Part shown: positions 1 through 8,466 of the stretch, piece by piece
Position numbering within the stretch: position 1 is the stretch's first letter
Layout: each line of letters opens with the position of its first letter
Source: Persicitalea sp038235275
GTDB lineage: Bacteria > Bacteroidota > Bacteroidia > Cytophagales > Spirosomataceae
Reading direction: 5' to 3'
NCBI GenBank assembly: GCA_038235275.1
Contig: JBBSUC010000026.1
Coordinates: 1 to 64,000 of the forward strand
Length of the DNA: 64,000 nt
Program-made: the position numbers and the translations under genes
Notes under the pieces: generated by a model
What the model was told of the DNA's origin: nothing
Seen by the model: only the letters and a program-made list of their open reading frames with translations
Databases searched by the model: none

Positions 1-5
1 ATTCC

Positions 6-75
6 CCTATGGGTCACGTAAGTGGCTTATATTGCCGACAATAGAAAAGCCCACCAAATTGGCGGGCTTTTCTGT
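6..75. repeat. Diverged direct repeat, copy A, with terminator hairpin
   Basis: About 70 bp that recur in diverged form at 1816-1887. The best-kept core is TGGCTTATATTGCCGACAA (23-41), identical in both copies. It is followed by a hairpin with arms AGAAAAGCCCACC and GGCGGGCTTTTCT around an AAATT loop. It lies just 3' of the minus-strand HTH gene that ends at 117, so it can serve as that gene's terminator; on the minus strand the A-C mismatch becomes a G-U pair, which favours that direction. The spacing between repeat and gene is almost the same in copy B, so repeat and gene were duplicated together. Confidence 0.75.
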
Positions 76-116
76 TTTAATTCGTGGGCAGCTAAGCTAA
101 AAGGCGAATTCCTAGA

Positions 117-395
117 TCACTCAGACTGATACTTCTTAGCCCGAATCATACAGGTGCTATCAAATTCAGGAATTATGTGAACGTCTTCTTCGGGAATGAT
201 GCCCCGGCGAATCCAGTTAATGACAGTCTGGGTATTGGTAATACCGAAACGTTTACAGTATTCTTCAATAGCAACCCATTTTGTTATAAGATCGAGGGTA
301 ACGCCGTGAGTCAGTAAGAAGACCCTTGTTTCTCCAAGCAGTCGATCGGACTGCTCAAACTGTTCCTTGAGATCAATTTTTTCTTTAGTTTGCAT
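117..395 (-). CDS. Small helix-turn-helix / excisionase-like protein, copy A
   Basis: 92 residues from the ATG at 395; an upstream in-frame extension to 548 exists, but this start matches the paralogue. The N-terminal half is charged and probably helical. The C-terminal half (about 42-85) holds a stretch of the form KWVAIEEYCKRFGI..TVINWIRRGIIP, which resembles the winged HTH of MerR/excisionase-type DNA-binding proteins; that assignment is inference. It is clearly paralogous to the protein at 1925-2236 (shared W-I-x-R-G-I-x-P, MIRAK and EY/KY positions). A DNA-binding regulator or recombination accessory factor is likely. It faces away from the HEPN gene at 684, with 288 bp between their starts. 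Confidence 0.65.
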   Translation of the reverse strand: MQTKEKIDLKEQFEQSDRLLGETRVFLLTHGVTLDLITKWVAIEEYCKRFGITNTQTVINWIRRGIIPEEDVHIIPEFDSTCMIRAKKYQSE

Positions 396-638
396 GATGA
401 TATTCCAAATTGTAAGAGCTTTGACACTCACCGAACCAATTCTCGATGAGCGAGCAAAATCGAACTGCACTTTCCATACTATGGTGTCGTGAAATAAGAC
501 CGCACGGCCCGAAGTAAAGTTTTGATGCTTAACTTTAGACAAAATCATCTGACCTCTGTCCGCACGTACAGGCGTTTGTCGAGTAAATATGGCTATTGAA
601 AATTAAATGCATGTATAGGAAAGAACCACTAACAGATA

Positions 639-659
639 AGATCGCGCGATCTATTTTTG
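639..659 (+). promoter_or_regulatory. Palindrome and -7 box upstream of the HEPN gene
   Basis: A perfect 14-bp palindrome, AGATCGCGCGATCT (639-652), abuts and by one base overlaps a Bacteroidota-type -7 box, TATTTTTG (652-659), which lies 25 bp before the ATG at 684. No clear -33 TTG is visible. A palindrome in this position would suit a repressor operator, possibly for one of the flanking HTH proteins; that link is inference. Confidence 0.4.
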
Positions 660-683
660 TTGAAGGAAAAGTTATACTAAAAT

Positions 684-1724
684 ATGAATGAGCTGAAAAA
701 TAATTTGGAGATTGAAATAATTGCGCCCGTTAATGGGATTATTTTGGACGAACCAATAGCTGATATTGTATTTAAGGGTATGACATTATATCCAAAGGGA
801 GGGTTTTACGGATTAGATGTATCGAAAAACCCATTGTTGCAATCGGAATTAGGGAATCAGGCACTTCGGGATTTGTCCCAGCATACGCTTTGTTATTATA
901 AGGGGACGCTCGGGTATTTTTTAGAAAAGTTTGGGGATGATGAAACCTATAAACTGTTCAATACAATCTATGACACGATTGGTGAGATTTTTGAAATGAT
1001 GTGGGTCATAGATGATTCCTGTGCAGCGATTGAAAATTGTTATTTTATATTTCAAAGTGAAGTTACCAGTTACTATTCGTTTCAGCGTGAGTACTATGCG
1101 GATGGACAACTTGGGCTGAAAAAGATTGATGAAGGCTCAATAATTAAATCCCAAAAAACTATATCAAATTTTAATGCTTGGTTCCCGGTTGATAAATCAG
1201 CCTTAAAATACGATTATTCAAAAACGAAATTTTTTGGTAACACTGCTGTTATGACTCCCTCATACAGTACTCAAAAATACACCCATAATCGGATATTCAG
1301 GGCTATGTTGACATTACGATCAGCGAGGAAGGAAGCCTTTTTGCCTATCAGGATTTCGTACTATGTAATGGTACTTGAATGTTTATTTAATACTGGGAAA
1401 GATGAGATTACCCATAAAATTTCCGAACGTACTGCCCAATATCTTGGCGGTAGTATTTCTAATAAACAGGATATATTCAAAAAAGTAAAAGAGGCTTATA
1501 ATATAAGGTCAAAGTTTGTGCATGGTCAAACTCTTAGCAAGTCGGAACATACTTATGAAAAGTTAGTGAAAACGTCAGAAATTATTGATTCTTTTCTACG
1601 TGAGATATTAAAGAGAGTATTTAGGGACAAAAAACGATTTGATTTTTTTCTCCAAGACAATACTAAACTCGACAAATATTTTAACGAAATTTTGTTTCAG
1701 GATAATCCAAAATTTGAAAAATAA
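684..1724 (+). CDS. HEPN-domain protein (ApeA-like C-terminus), candidate defence RNase
   Basis: 346 residues. The C-terminal part (about 210-310) resembles the HEPN domain of ApeA-type proteins: a helix around RISYYVMVLECLF, then an 'IRSKFVHG' segment carrying R275-x4-H280, the Rx4-6H signature of HEPN ribonucleases. The N-terminal 200 residues match nothing I recognise and could be a sensor. HEPN proteins of this kind often act in phage defence or abortive infection by cleaving RNA; the role here is inferred. The gene is strikingly AT-rich next to its GC-richer neighbours, which suggests recent transfer, and it lies between two copies of an HTH gene/repeat unit. There is no second toxin or antitoxin gene, so it may be a single-gene system. 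Confidence 0.75.
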   Translation: MNELKNNLEIEIIAPVNGIILDEPIADIVFKGMTLYPKGGFYGLDVSKNPLLQSELGNQALRDLSQHTLCYYKGTLGYFLEKFGDDETYKLFNTIYDTIGEIFEMMWVIDDSCAAIENCYFIFQSEVTSYYSFQREYYADGQLGLKKIDEGSIIKSQKTISNFNAWFPVDKSALKYDYSKTKFFGNTAVMTPSYSTQKYTHNRIFRAMLTLRSARKEAFLPIRISYYVMVLECLFNTGKDEITHKISERTAQYLGGSISNKQDIFKKVKEAYNIRSKFVHGQTLSKSEHTYEKLVKTSEIIDSFLREILKRVFRDKKRFDFFLQDNTKLDKYFNEILFQDNPKFEK

Positions 1725-1815
1725 GCTCAAAAGTTATAAGGTGTTCCTGAAGATGGGTTTTAAGTTGATGATAGAAGTTTGATAATGAGATGTATAGGCT
1801 AAAAACGAAGGGTAT

Positions 1816-1887
1816 CCTATGAAGCACGAAATTGGCTTATATTGCCGACAAACAGAAAAGCTCGCCAAATTGGTGGGCTTTTCTGTT
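1816..1887. repeat. Diverged direct repeat, copy B, with terminator hairpin
   Basis: Counterpart of 6-75. From CCTATG onward the two copies align: CACG, the 19-base core at 1833-1851, then the hairpin ACAGAAAAGCTCGCC-AAATT-GGTGGGCTTTTCTGT. Arm changes relative to copy A are partly compensated by G-U pairs, best on the plus strand. The hairpin can terminate both the plus-strand HEPN gene (ends 1724) and the minus-strand HTH gene (ends 1925). Confidence 0.75.
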
Positions 1888-1924
1888 GTCCTTGCCCCGA
1901 CGGGGTATTTATATCAAAGGCCAA

Positions 1925-2236
1925 TTAATCAGATAAGGCGACGGTTTTTGCTGTCCCGACTTGATACTCCTTCGCACGGATCATGCGGAGGTTGTTGAAA
2001 TCCTCCATGACCAATGTGTCGTCGGCCGGGACTATGCCCCGGCTGATCCAGTTCATGACGGTTTCGGTGTTCTTGATATCGAACGTCTCGCGATACTTCT
2101 TGATAGTGACCCACTTTGACAAATCGACCACTCTGCCTTGCTTGATAAGGTAGTCGCGGCCCTCTCGGATGGCCGCGTCGGCTTGTTCCTTGAGGGCCAA
2201 CACCTCCGCTCTTTTCGTTTCGTTCGTTTTTTCCAT
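1925..2236 (-). CDS. Small helix-turn-helix / excisionase-like protein, copy B
   Basis: 103 residues from the ATG at 2236. Paralogue of the protein at 117-395: the same layout of a charged N-terminal helix followed by KWVTIKKYRETFDI..TVMNWISRGIVP, an apparent HTH of the MerR/excisionase type, and a MIRAKEYQ tail. It has an extra 10 C-terminal residues. Base composition is closer to the host's than copy A or the HEPN gene, so this copy may be the older resident and the other the incomer; that order is inference. No integrase is present in the window. Confidence 0.65.
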   Translation of the reverse strand: MEKTNETKRAEVLALKEQADAAIREGRDYLIKQGRVVDLSKWVTIKKYRETFDIKNTETVMNWISRGIVPADDTLVMEDFNNLRMIRAKEYQVGTAKTVALSD

Positions 2237-2257
2237 GATCCTTTTCTAAGTGCGGTT

Positions 2258-4429
2258 CTACAAATCCCCCCGATACAAACTAGGCCAGTTCCCATAAAGC
2301 AAAATCGTCTCCAACTTCCCATTTGGAAGCCGAACCGTCAACTCCCTCGACGCATTAGGCTTTTGAAAAGAATCAATCCCCAACACAGCGATTTTGCCAT
2401 CGTTCACGACCGCCATCACAAACGGCTCCCGCCGCGCGGCGGATTGAACGGCTTGGTCCACAGTGGCTTTGCGCCAATTGCCCTCTGCTTTGTAATCCAA
2501 GTCCACTTTCTTGCCGCCGACCAAAATATCCTCCACCTGCTTGGCCATCCAGTTCCCCAGTGCATAAAATTCGGTTGGATAGTCCCAGTAGCGCGGCGAT
2601 TGGGGGCGATCCCGTCGACCTGTCAGACGATTATGGTCGGTTCGTCCGTCCGCTGCAAACCATTCGGATCCGTACCAATCTTCTTTGCTCAGCAAGTAAT
2701 TGTTTGCTCCTCGACCCAGGGGTTGATTGTCGTGCCAGAGGTAGTAGCCATCGGCTTCGATAAAAGAAAAAAGGGACAAACCCAGCGCCTGACTGGCGGG
2801 CATCAGGGCCAACTGGTTGAAAATAATCTCGCCTTTGGGTGCTGTCGTATGCACCACCCACGGCACCGCCGGGTCATTGTAGCGGGCCATGTCGCGGTTC
2901 CACGCAAACCAGAGCGTTTTGTTCTTTTTCTGGTAAGGAAACAGCCGATTGATACGGGAGGTGTGGATGGCCGACAAGATCAAATAATTGCTGGGTGTTA
3001 CGCCTTCGGGATCGTTGGAGAAAAACGAAATGGGATAAACGTCCACCGCATTGATGGAAAAATAATTCGCCATACTCTCGCCTTGGGCGTTAGGCGTCAG
3101 GTTGTTGTTGGTGGGCTGCGGGTTACTGTATTCCCGGCTGAAAGAGGCTGGGTCTATTTTGTCGCTCTCGTCACTCCAAAAATTTCGATTTCGGGAGGCC
3201 GAACCTCCCCAGTAATCGAAGATCTGCATTTCAGGATATTTTTCGTGTAAGCGCCGGGAAAACCATTGCAATCGCTGCTTGATTTCCGGTGTGTAATCAC
3301 GGTTCCAAAACTCGAAGTCATAGGCATAGACGCCCGACGGAAAGACATTATCGGCCAGGGTCTCCACTTCTCTCCTGGAAAGCGAAGAAAACCAGGCCTC
3401 ATCTTTGTTTTGAAAAAAACCGGGCGGCTCGGTCCAATGGAGTTTTTGGGGTGCAACCCCATTTTCGTGTTCCCACTTGGGCAGATGCGTAACTCCCCGT
3501 TTGAAATAATTTTCCGGCGGTACTTCCGCGTTCAAGCGGTACTGCAAAGCCAACTTTCCTTCAATTGGGTCGAATTCTGGAAATTTCGTGTCGAACTGCA
3601 CATTCATTTCACGGGAAAGTCCAAACCACGCGGGGATAGGAATTGGCGTCAAACCCGAATTTTGGGGCTGAGTTTTGGAGTCTGGCCTGATCCAGACATT
3701 CTGTTGCCGCATCGTGCGATTGCGCAACTTGTTCCACCACTCGCCGTAGGGCGCGTCGATCCAGCAGGTCGTGACCGAGTACAAATAACCCGGCTGCACT
3801 TCGATTCCATTTTCGAGTCCCTCGACCACCCTATTGTCGATCAGGTAATAGCGATTTCGGCCGTCTTTGTAATTGGCAAAATCTTTGAGGTACAGTTTGC
3901 CGTTGGCTTGTAACGGACGCACATCCAGCATAATGTCCTCGCTGCCGTGCCTTATCCAGGCGTCAGCGGCTAAGCCGGCATTGGCCTTACTGATGTCGAA
4001 CTCGAATTCGGCTACCGTAAAGCAGCCGGGCTGCGACAAGCTTTCAATCCTAATTGTGGCCGGACCGTTGGAAAGGGGAAGGTCAGTCAGCGAAAACCAG
4101 GTACCGGGTCGATGCGGAGCGCTTGGGAAATTGTATTTTCTGCTCTTCTGAGCGATCTCAACTTTGTAGGGAGCAAGGCCACCCGCGGAGGCGTATAATT
4201 CGAACTGCATCTCCCGCCCAATCTGCTTGTAATGCCGGACGGCCAAGTCGCAGCCGACGATGCCGCTTTGGACAACTTTGGCGAGCGGAAAATCTTCCGC
4301 TTTCATCTGGTACGCTACCGTGTCGCTGGGGCCAAACCTTTTCCATGCCCAAGTGGCCGAACCAGCCAATAGCATGGCCACGACAGCAAGAAGAATTATG
4401 GTGCTTTTTGACAAACGGTGCCCTGACAT
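2258..4429 (-). CDS. Large membrane-anchored or secreted protein of unknown function
   Basis: 723 residues. A short basic N-terminus and one hydrophobic segment (about 9-29) suggest a signal anchor or uncleaved signal peptide, with the rest in the periplasm or outside. The middle (about 330-520) has patterns seen in TIM-barrel glycoside hydrolases, such as YAYDFEFWNRDY, RLHEKYPEMQIFDYWGG and NAVDVYPISFF, rich in aromatic and acidic residues. The last 100 residues look like a beta-sandwich. I cannot place it in a family; a carbohydrate-active role is a guess. The beta-barrel gene at 4452-5108 lies just upstream on the same strand (22 bp), so the two are probably co-transcribed. Confidence 0.6.
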   Translation of the reverse strand: MSGHRLSKSTIILLAVVAMLLAGSATWAWKRFGPSDTVAYQMKAEDFPLAKVVQSGIVGCDLAVRHYKQIGREMQFELYASAGGLAPYKVEIAQKSRKYNFPSAPHRPGTWFSLTDLPLSNGPATIRIESLSQPGCFTVAEFEFDISKANAGLAADAWIRHGSEDIMLDVRPLQANGKLYLKDFANYKDGRNRYYLIDNRVVEGLENGIEVQPGYLYSVTTCWIDAPYGEWWNKLRNRTMRQQNVWIRPDSKTQPQNSGLTPIPIPAWFGLSREMNVQFDTKFPEFDPIEGKLALQYRLNAEVPPENYFKRGVTHLPKWEHENGVAPQKLHWTEPPGFFQNKDEAWFSSLSRREVETLADNVFPSGVYAYDFEFWNRDYTPEIKQRLQWFSRRLHEKYPEMQIFDYWGGSASRNRNFWSDESDKIDPASFSREYSNPQPTNNNLTPNAQGESMANYFSINAVDVYPISFFSNDPEGVTPSNYLILSAIHTSRINRLFPYQKKNKTLWFAWNRDMARYNDPAVPWVVHTTAPKGEIIFNQLALMPASQALGLSLFSFIEADGYYLWHDNQPLGRGANNYLLSKEDWYGSEWFAADGRTDHNRLTGRRDRPQSPRYWDYPTEFYALGNWMAKQVEDILVGGKKVDLDYKAEGNWRKATVDQAVQSAARREPFVMAVVNDGKIAVLGIDSFQKPNASRELTVRLPNGKLETILLYGNWPSLYRGDL

Positions 4430-4451
4430 TCAGTTTACGAAACTACCCATT

Positions 4452-5108
4452 TTACCACCAGCGATAGAAGAGACCCACAGTAGCATTAAACTGACCTATT
4501 CCTTTGTCGATATAATCGTAATTCAAAGAAGTCTGATTGTACTTTACCCGGACATCGGCTCCAATGGCACCGTCTTTTTTGAAGAGGAATTTCGCCCCTA
4601 CTGCCCCGCCGTACGTCAGTTTGACAAGCTGCTTTTGATTAGCCAGGCTCCCGTAATACAGGCTGTACGTCAGGAGGTCGGCGCCGACAGCGGCTTGTAC
4701 GTAGGGGCGAATCATGGCGTTGGGCTTGGCGAAGTAATAACTCACCACGCCCTGAATCGGCATGAGATCGACGGTGCGGGTTTGCACGGCAGAAATCTCC
4801 CCCTCATCTGAGTTATAAACAGCACGGGGAAGCCGCTGGGAATAAAACGTTTTGCCCACCTCGACCCCGATGGAAATCGGTTTTTGTAGAATCCAGTCGA
4901 TCGACAAAGAGTAGTTCTTGATGGTAGCCTTGTCGATATAGCCACTGGAAAATGGGCCGATGGGAATTCCCGCCCCCCCCCGTAGCGTAGCAACGTAATG
5001 CGAGTAGCGATCGTAGGGCGAGGGCAGATTATACAATTGTGGATTTTGCTGCGCGAGGGCAGGAGTGCTCAGGGTCAAAACCAGGAGCATCATTTTTATA
5101 ATATTCAT
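4452..5108 (-). CDS. Outer-membrane beta-barrel protein
   Basis: 218 residues. A cleavable signal peptide (about 1-19, ending TPALAQ) is followed by alternating hydrophobic/polar strands with glycine and tyrosine (YVATLRGGAGIPIG, GVVSYYFAK, AVGADLLTYSLYYG) and an aromatic C-terminus (VGLFYRWW). That is the pattern of a small 8-stranded porin/OmpA-like barrel recognised by the BAM machinery. A poly-C run (about 4973-4980) lies within the coding region. It is followed closely by the large secreted protein and preceded by the lipoprotein gene at 5158-5787, a three-gene envelope group on one strand. Confidence 0.75.
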   Translation of the reverse strand: MNIIKMMLLVLTLSTPALAQQNPQLYNLPSPYDRYSHYVATLRGGAGIPIGPFSSGYIDKATIKNYSLSIDWILQKPISIGVEVGKTFYSQRLPRAVYNSDEGEISAVQTRTVDLMPIQGVVSYYFAKPNAMIRPYVQAAVGADLLTYSLYYGSLANQKQLVKLTYGGAVGAKFLFKKDGAIGADVRVKYNQTSLNYDYIDKGIGQFNATVGLFYRWW

Positions 5109-5157
5109 TTTAGTATTTTAAAGTTCTTGGTAAGATACGGACCCTGAAAAGCACCCG

Positions 5158-5787
5158 TTAGTTGATCTTCAAATAGCTTGATTGCTCAAAAACCGAGCGT
5201 ACCATCGTGTCGAAATCTACCCCATCGAACAAGCCATTTCCCCTAATTGAAGCGTTCCAGATTACGTTATACTTTTCGTTCTGCACATCGGGGTTCTTGA
5301 AGTCGAGCATTTCAAGATACCAATAAGCCTCACGCGTCTGGACGTAAGAATAAGAAGAGGGATAGCCATATCCATAACCGGAATTATACCCACCACCGTA
5401 GCCGCCGCCCCAGTAACTACCGTAATAAGGATTGGGTTGTGATACAACATTGACATAAGCGTTGCGCACCTGCGCGACGTTGATCCCCACATCTGGCTTC
5501 TCCTTGGGACTCACGTAAGTATATCCCAAATTCTTCATTTGTTGTATTATGGTATTCAGAAATTGCACATCCGTGGTCGAAAGTGAAGTACCACCACCCT
5601 GGTTGCCAACGATCAGCACCGAGTCCACGATACTAAATGTTTTAAACTGCTTGAAGTTGACTGAGTTATCGTGATTGGTGATGAAAACCTGCGAATCTTC
5701 CACCGTAAGATCACTTAATGGGTCGTTCTGGCAGGCGGCCAAAAGGCCGATGAGAGCAAATAGCCCCAGTATTTTGATGTTTTTCAT
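5158..5787 (-). CDS. DUF4136-type lipoprotein
   Basis: 209 residues. The signal peptide ends in a lipobox (LLAAC, Cys19), so the protein is a lipoprotein. The mature region begins with an FKQFKTFSIVDSV strand and has a TIIQQMKNLGYTYVSPKEKPDVGINV section, the layout of DUF4136 proteins. A Gly/Tyr-rich stretch (about 120-150: YYGSYWGGGYGGGY-like) is probably flexible and surface exposed. Its function is not known; it probably sits in the outer membrane with the barrel protein downstream. Confidence 0.75.
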   Translation of the reverse strand: MKNIKILGLFALIGLLAACQNDPLSDLTVEDSQVFITNHDNSVNFKQFKTFSIVDSVLIVGNQGGGTSLSTTDVQFLNTIIQQMKNLGYTYVSPKEKPDVGINVAQVRNAYVNVVSQPNPYYGSYWGGGYGGGYNSGYGYGYPSSYSYVQTREAYWYLEMLDFKNPDVQNEKYNVIWNASIRGNGLFDGVDFDTMVRSVFEQSSYLKIN

Positions 5788-6025
5788 GGGTTAAATTGAT
5801 TTAAAGTTGTCTTAGTAACGCATTTCGTACCGGAATCATTTTATTGGACAAAACATAGTACAGTCTGACCGGGTTTGAAAAGAGGCAAGGACGTTGAATG
5901 ACGTAAAACTTTACTTTAATGAGATAGACATCTGCCTATAAGCGTTTTAGAACATAAGTTTTTCTTATAAGCCAACTTATCCAAAACAAAAATATCGTGC
6001 CTTGTAATTGTGTGAAAAAGGTCGA

Positions 6026-6928
6026 ATGCTGAAGATTGCCCACTGCCCCATTTATTCTCACCCGTTGCCGGAGGGACACCGCTTTCCGATGGTGAAATAC
6101 GAACTCATTCCCAAGCAGTTGATTTACGAGGGCACCTGTACGAGCGAGAATTTTTTTTGTCCCGAACCGTTGGACGAGCGATGGATTCTGGGTGTCCACG
6201 ACAAAGATTATTGGCTGAGCCTAAAATACGGAACCGCTGAACCCAAAATGATTCGCCGAATTGGTTTTCCGCTTTCACCCAAATTGGTGGAACGGGAAAC
6301 GGTCATCGCGCAGGGGACAATCGATTGCTGCCAGTTTGCTAAACGCAACGGCATTGCGATGAACGTAGCCGGAGGAACCCACCACGCTTTCCCCGATAAA
6401 GGCGAGGGATTTTGCCTGTTAAACGACATTGGAATCGCGGCAAATTACCTGCTGGAAACGAAGCAGGCGGAGCGTATCTTAGTCATAGATTTGGACGTAC
6501 ACCAAGGCAATGGCACGGCGGTAATGTTCCAAAGCGAACCACGGGTCTTCACTTTTTCTATGCACGGTAAGGACAATTACCCCCTGCACAAAGAAAAATC
6601 AGACTTGGATATTCCGCTGGAAACCGGAACTCCGGACGAAATATATCTAAACAAATTGAGCGAAACTTTGCCAAATTTGTTTGATACTCATCAGCCCGAT
6701 TTTGCCTTTTTTCTTTCGGGAGTGGATATTCTCGAAACCGACAAATTAGGCCATTTGGCAGTAAGTCGGGAAGGTTGCCGACAACGGGACGAGTACGTGA
6801 TGGGTGAGTGCAAACGCCGGAATATCCCGGTCGTAGTTTCAATGGGCGGTGGGTACTCGCCCCGGCTGCCCGACATCGTGGAAGCCCATTGCAATACCTT
6901 TCGCGTGGCGCAGAAACTCTACTTTTAA
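6026..6928 (+). CDS. Histone-deacetylase-family (AcuC/HDAC-fold) deacetylase
   Basis: 300 residues from the ATG at 6026 (a TTG 18 bp upstream is in frame but less likely). It has the HDAC-fold signatures in order: GGTHHAF (catalytic His pair), DLDVHQGNGT (zinc Asp and His), FSMHG, SGVD (third zinc ligand region) and SMGGGYSP. Bacterial members deacetylate acyl-lysine, polyamines or small amides in the cytoplasm using zinc. The substrate is unknown. It stands alone; the next plus-strand gene begins about 50 bp later. Confidence 0.88.
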   Translation: MLKIAHCPIYSHPLPEGHRFPMVKYELIPKQLIYEGTCTSENFFCPEPLDERWILGVHDKDYWLSLKYGTAEPKMIRRIGFPLSPKLVERETVIAQGTIDCCQFAKRNGIAMNVAGGTHHAFPDKGEGFCLLNDIGIAANYLLETKQAERILVIDLDVHQGNGTAVMFQSEPRVFTFSMHGKDNYPLHKEKSDLDIPLETGTPDEIYLNKLSETLPNLFDTHQPDFAFFLSGVDILETDKLGHLAVSREGCRQRDEYVMGECKRRNIPVVVSMGGGYSPRLPDIVEAHCNTFRVAQKLYF

Positions 6929-6980
6929 TTTGATTTTCTAAAAAAAAGCGTGGATTTTGCGGGGTAAACGCAAAGCCCTC

Positions 6981-7361
6981 ATGCAATTATCGCTGGTTGA
7001 ACTATTCCCGGAATTCAATCGAAGTCTTTTTCTGGATGTTTTCGCCAAGATGTGCGTCGATAATAAGACTAAAAGGCCAACGCTATGCACGCTGGCCGGG
7101 CAGCGCGTACCCACTGAATTGAAGATCCGTTGTCAGCGTAAGTTCATTGAGGCTTTCCCCGAAGGAACGGTATTCAAGCTAGATGTGAGACTAGTGGATT
7201 TAAAAAAGAAGAAGCCCTACTTTTCGGCCATCAAGAACAACAAAATTCAGCGGGCCATCGAGTTTTACGACCACAATCTTCGGCTACAAAATGGCGAAAT
7301 TTCCTGCCCTGAATTAGGGACGAAGACGGTCATTTTTCAACCCAATCGATGCGAAATTTAA
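6981..7361 (+). CDS. Conserved-looking hypothetical protein
   Basis: 126 residues from the ATG at 6981; a TTG 24 bp upstream is an alternative. Soluble and basic, with no signal peptide. It contains a CTLAGQRVPTELKIRCQRKF section and a lysine-rich VDLKKKKPYFSAI strand. I do not recognise the family. The gene overlaps the start of the PPC-domain gene by 13 bp, so the two are probably co-transcribed. Confidence 0.55.
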   Translation: MQLSLVELFPEFNRSLFLDVFAKMCVDNKTKRPTLCTLAGQRVPTELKIRCQRKFIEAFPEGTVFKLDVRLVDLKKKKPYFSAIKNNKIQRAIEFYDHNLRLQNGEISCPELGTKTVIFQPNRCEI

Positions 7362-7837
7362 TAATTGTACTGGTCATCTTTCTGACAGTCGCACACCAAA
7401 GTTTTTCCCAAAAAACAAATTTCAGTTCAGCCATGCAAGTCTACACGATCCGCCTCCTGCCCGGTCAGGATTTGAAAAATGAACTGGAAAGTTTCGTGAA
7501 AGACCAGCGCGTCGAGGCGGGCTTCATTCTGACCTGCGTCGGTAGTCTGACCGCCGTCAATCTTCGCTTGGCCAATCAAGAAGCAGGGGAAAAATACGAG
7601 GGTCATTTTGAAATCGTTTCCCTGGTTGGCACCTTATCTACGAACGGTTCCCACCTCCACGCTTCCATCGCCGATTCGACGGGAAAAACCACGGGAGGGC
7701 ATTTGCTGGAAGGCTGCACGGTATACACCACCGCCGAAATTGTCATCGGCTCATTGCCCGACATGGTGTATCGACGCGAACCGGAATCCGCCAGCGGCTA
7801 CAACGAACTAAAAGTCTATCGCAAGCAACGGAAGTAA
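7349..7837 (+). CDS. Exported PPC (DUF296) domain protein
   Basis: 162 residues. The first about 20 form a signal peptide ending SFSQ. The rest matches the PPC/DUF296 fold: LLPGQDLKNELESFVKDQ, GFILTCVGSLTAVNLRLA, and the hallmark SHLHASIADSTGKTTGGHL (His cluster) followed by AEIVIG. Cytoplasmic PPC proteins are usually described as DNA-binding or metal/small-molecule-binding trimers; a signal peptide argues against DNA binding here and for an envelope role. It overlaps the preceding gene by 13 bp and ends 14 bp from the convergent gene at 7851. Confidence 0.82.
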   Translation: MRNLIIVLVIFLTVAHQSFSQKTNFSSAMQVYTIRLLPGQDLKNELESFVKDQRVEAGFILTCVGSLTAVNLRLANQEAGEKYEGHFEIVSLVGTLSTNGSHLHASIADSTGKTTGGHLLEGCTVYTTAEIVIGSLPDMVYRREPESASGYNELKVYRKQRK

Positions 7838-7850
7838 AACTTCAATTGTG

Positions 7851-8399
7851 TCAGGCGATCCGCAGCGAAGGCACGCGGTTTTTGAGTAGTTCAAAAGCGC
7901 CGAAAAGCAACCCGGAAAAGAATAAATCGCCCATTACCGTATTAAAGAAAAGATTCCCGAAAAAATCCTGTTGGTAGAACTGCAGTCCGGCCAGATAACA
8001 AGCTCCCAATCCAGCCAAAGTTTGTGGATAAAAGGCCGTCGAACCGTACCACACGGCGAAGTTGGTAATTAGGAAAAACACCACTGAGGAAAGCAGGGCG
8101 CTACCGAATACCCGACCTGCGGTAACCTTCTGCAAGGCACCCATACCAATTCCTACAATCAGGATAAAGGACAAATACACCGCCCACATCGAGCTATGAA
8201 AGCCAAGCAGGGCGTCGCTGAGCAGCATGGCGGCCAATGGAATCAAAAAAGCCAGGTATTTCTTGGAAAGATAAGCCCCGCCGAAGAGCGCGATGGCCCC
8301 GATGGGCGTAAAGTTGAAAGGATGGGGCAGAAGACGCGTCAGGGCCGCTGCCAGCACGAGCGAGGCCAGCGTAGCGATTCGGAGGTTATTAATTTTCAT
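7851..8399 (-). CDS. Integral membrane protein, DUF6580 / ECF S-component-like
   Basis: 182 residues from the ATG at 8399. Five or six hydrophobic helices, beginning LASLVLAAALTRLLPHPFNFTPIGAIALFGG. This opening and the short polar loops resemble the DUF6580 family, which looks like the substrate-binding S component of energy-coupling-factor vitamin transporters. Substrate unknown. A good Bacteroidota promoter lies directly upstream (8428-8458). Confidence 0.7.
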   Translation of the reverse strand: MKINNLRIATLASLVLAAALTRLLPHPFNFTPIGAIALFGGAYLSKKYLAFLIPLAAMLLSDALLGFHSSMWAVYLSFILIVGIGMGALQKVTAGRVFGSALLSSVVFFLITNFAVWYGSTAFYPQTLAGLGACYLAGLQFYQQDFFGNLFFNTVMGDLFFSGLLFGAFELLKNRVPSLRIA

Positions 8400-8427
8400 A
8401 GTCAAATCTTGTTTTTCGGGAATTGGA

Positions 8428-8458
8428 CAAAGATACGGTTTGACTGCGATGCGGCAAA
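8428..8458 (-). promoter_or_regulatory. Bacteroidota-type promoter for the DUF6580-like gene
   Basis: Read on the minus strand: -33 box TTTG (8458-8455), 19-bp spacer, -7 box TATCTTTG (8435-8428). Both boxes and the spacing match the TTTG-N19-TAnnTTTG consensus known from Bacteroides/Flavobacteria. The -7 box is 28 bp before the ATG at 8399. Confidence 0.6.
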
Positions 8459-8466
8459 ATAATTGC

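Noticed and set aside
6..1887. CRISPR or integron array
   Set aside because: Only two diverged repeats, 1.8 kb apart, with no spacers and no integrase; a duplicated terminator/HTH unit explains them better.
2138..3250. Long plus-strand open frame opposite the 723-residue protein
   Set aside because: It lies inside the opposite-strand gene, has no family pattern and an Arg/His-rich composition typical of antisense reading in GC-rich DNA.
4973..4980. Poly-C tract in the beta-barrel gene as a phase-variation switch
   Set aside because: The reading frame is intact through it and eight bases is short; without strain data this is not supportable.
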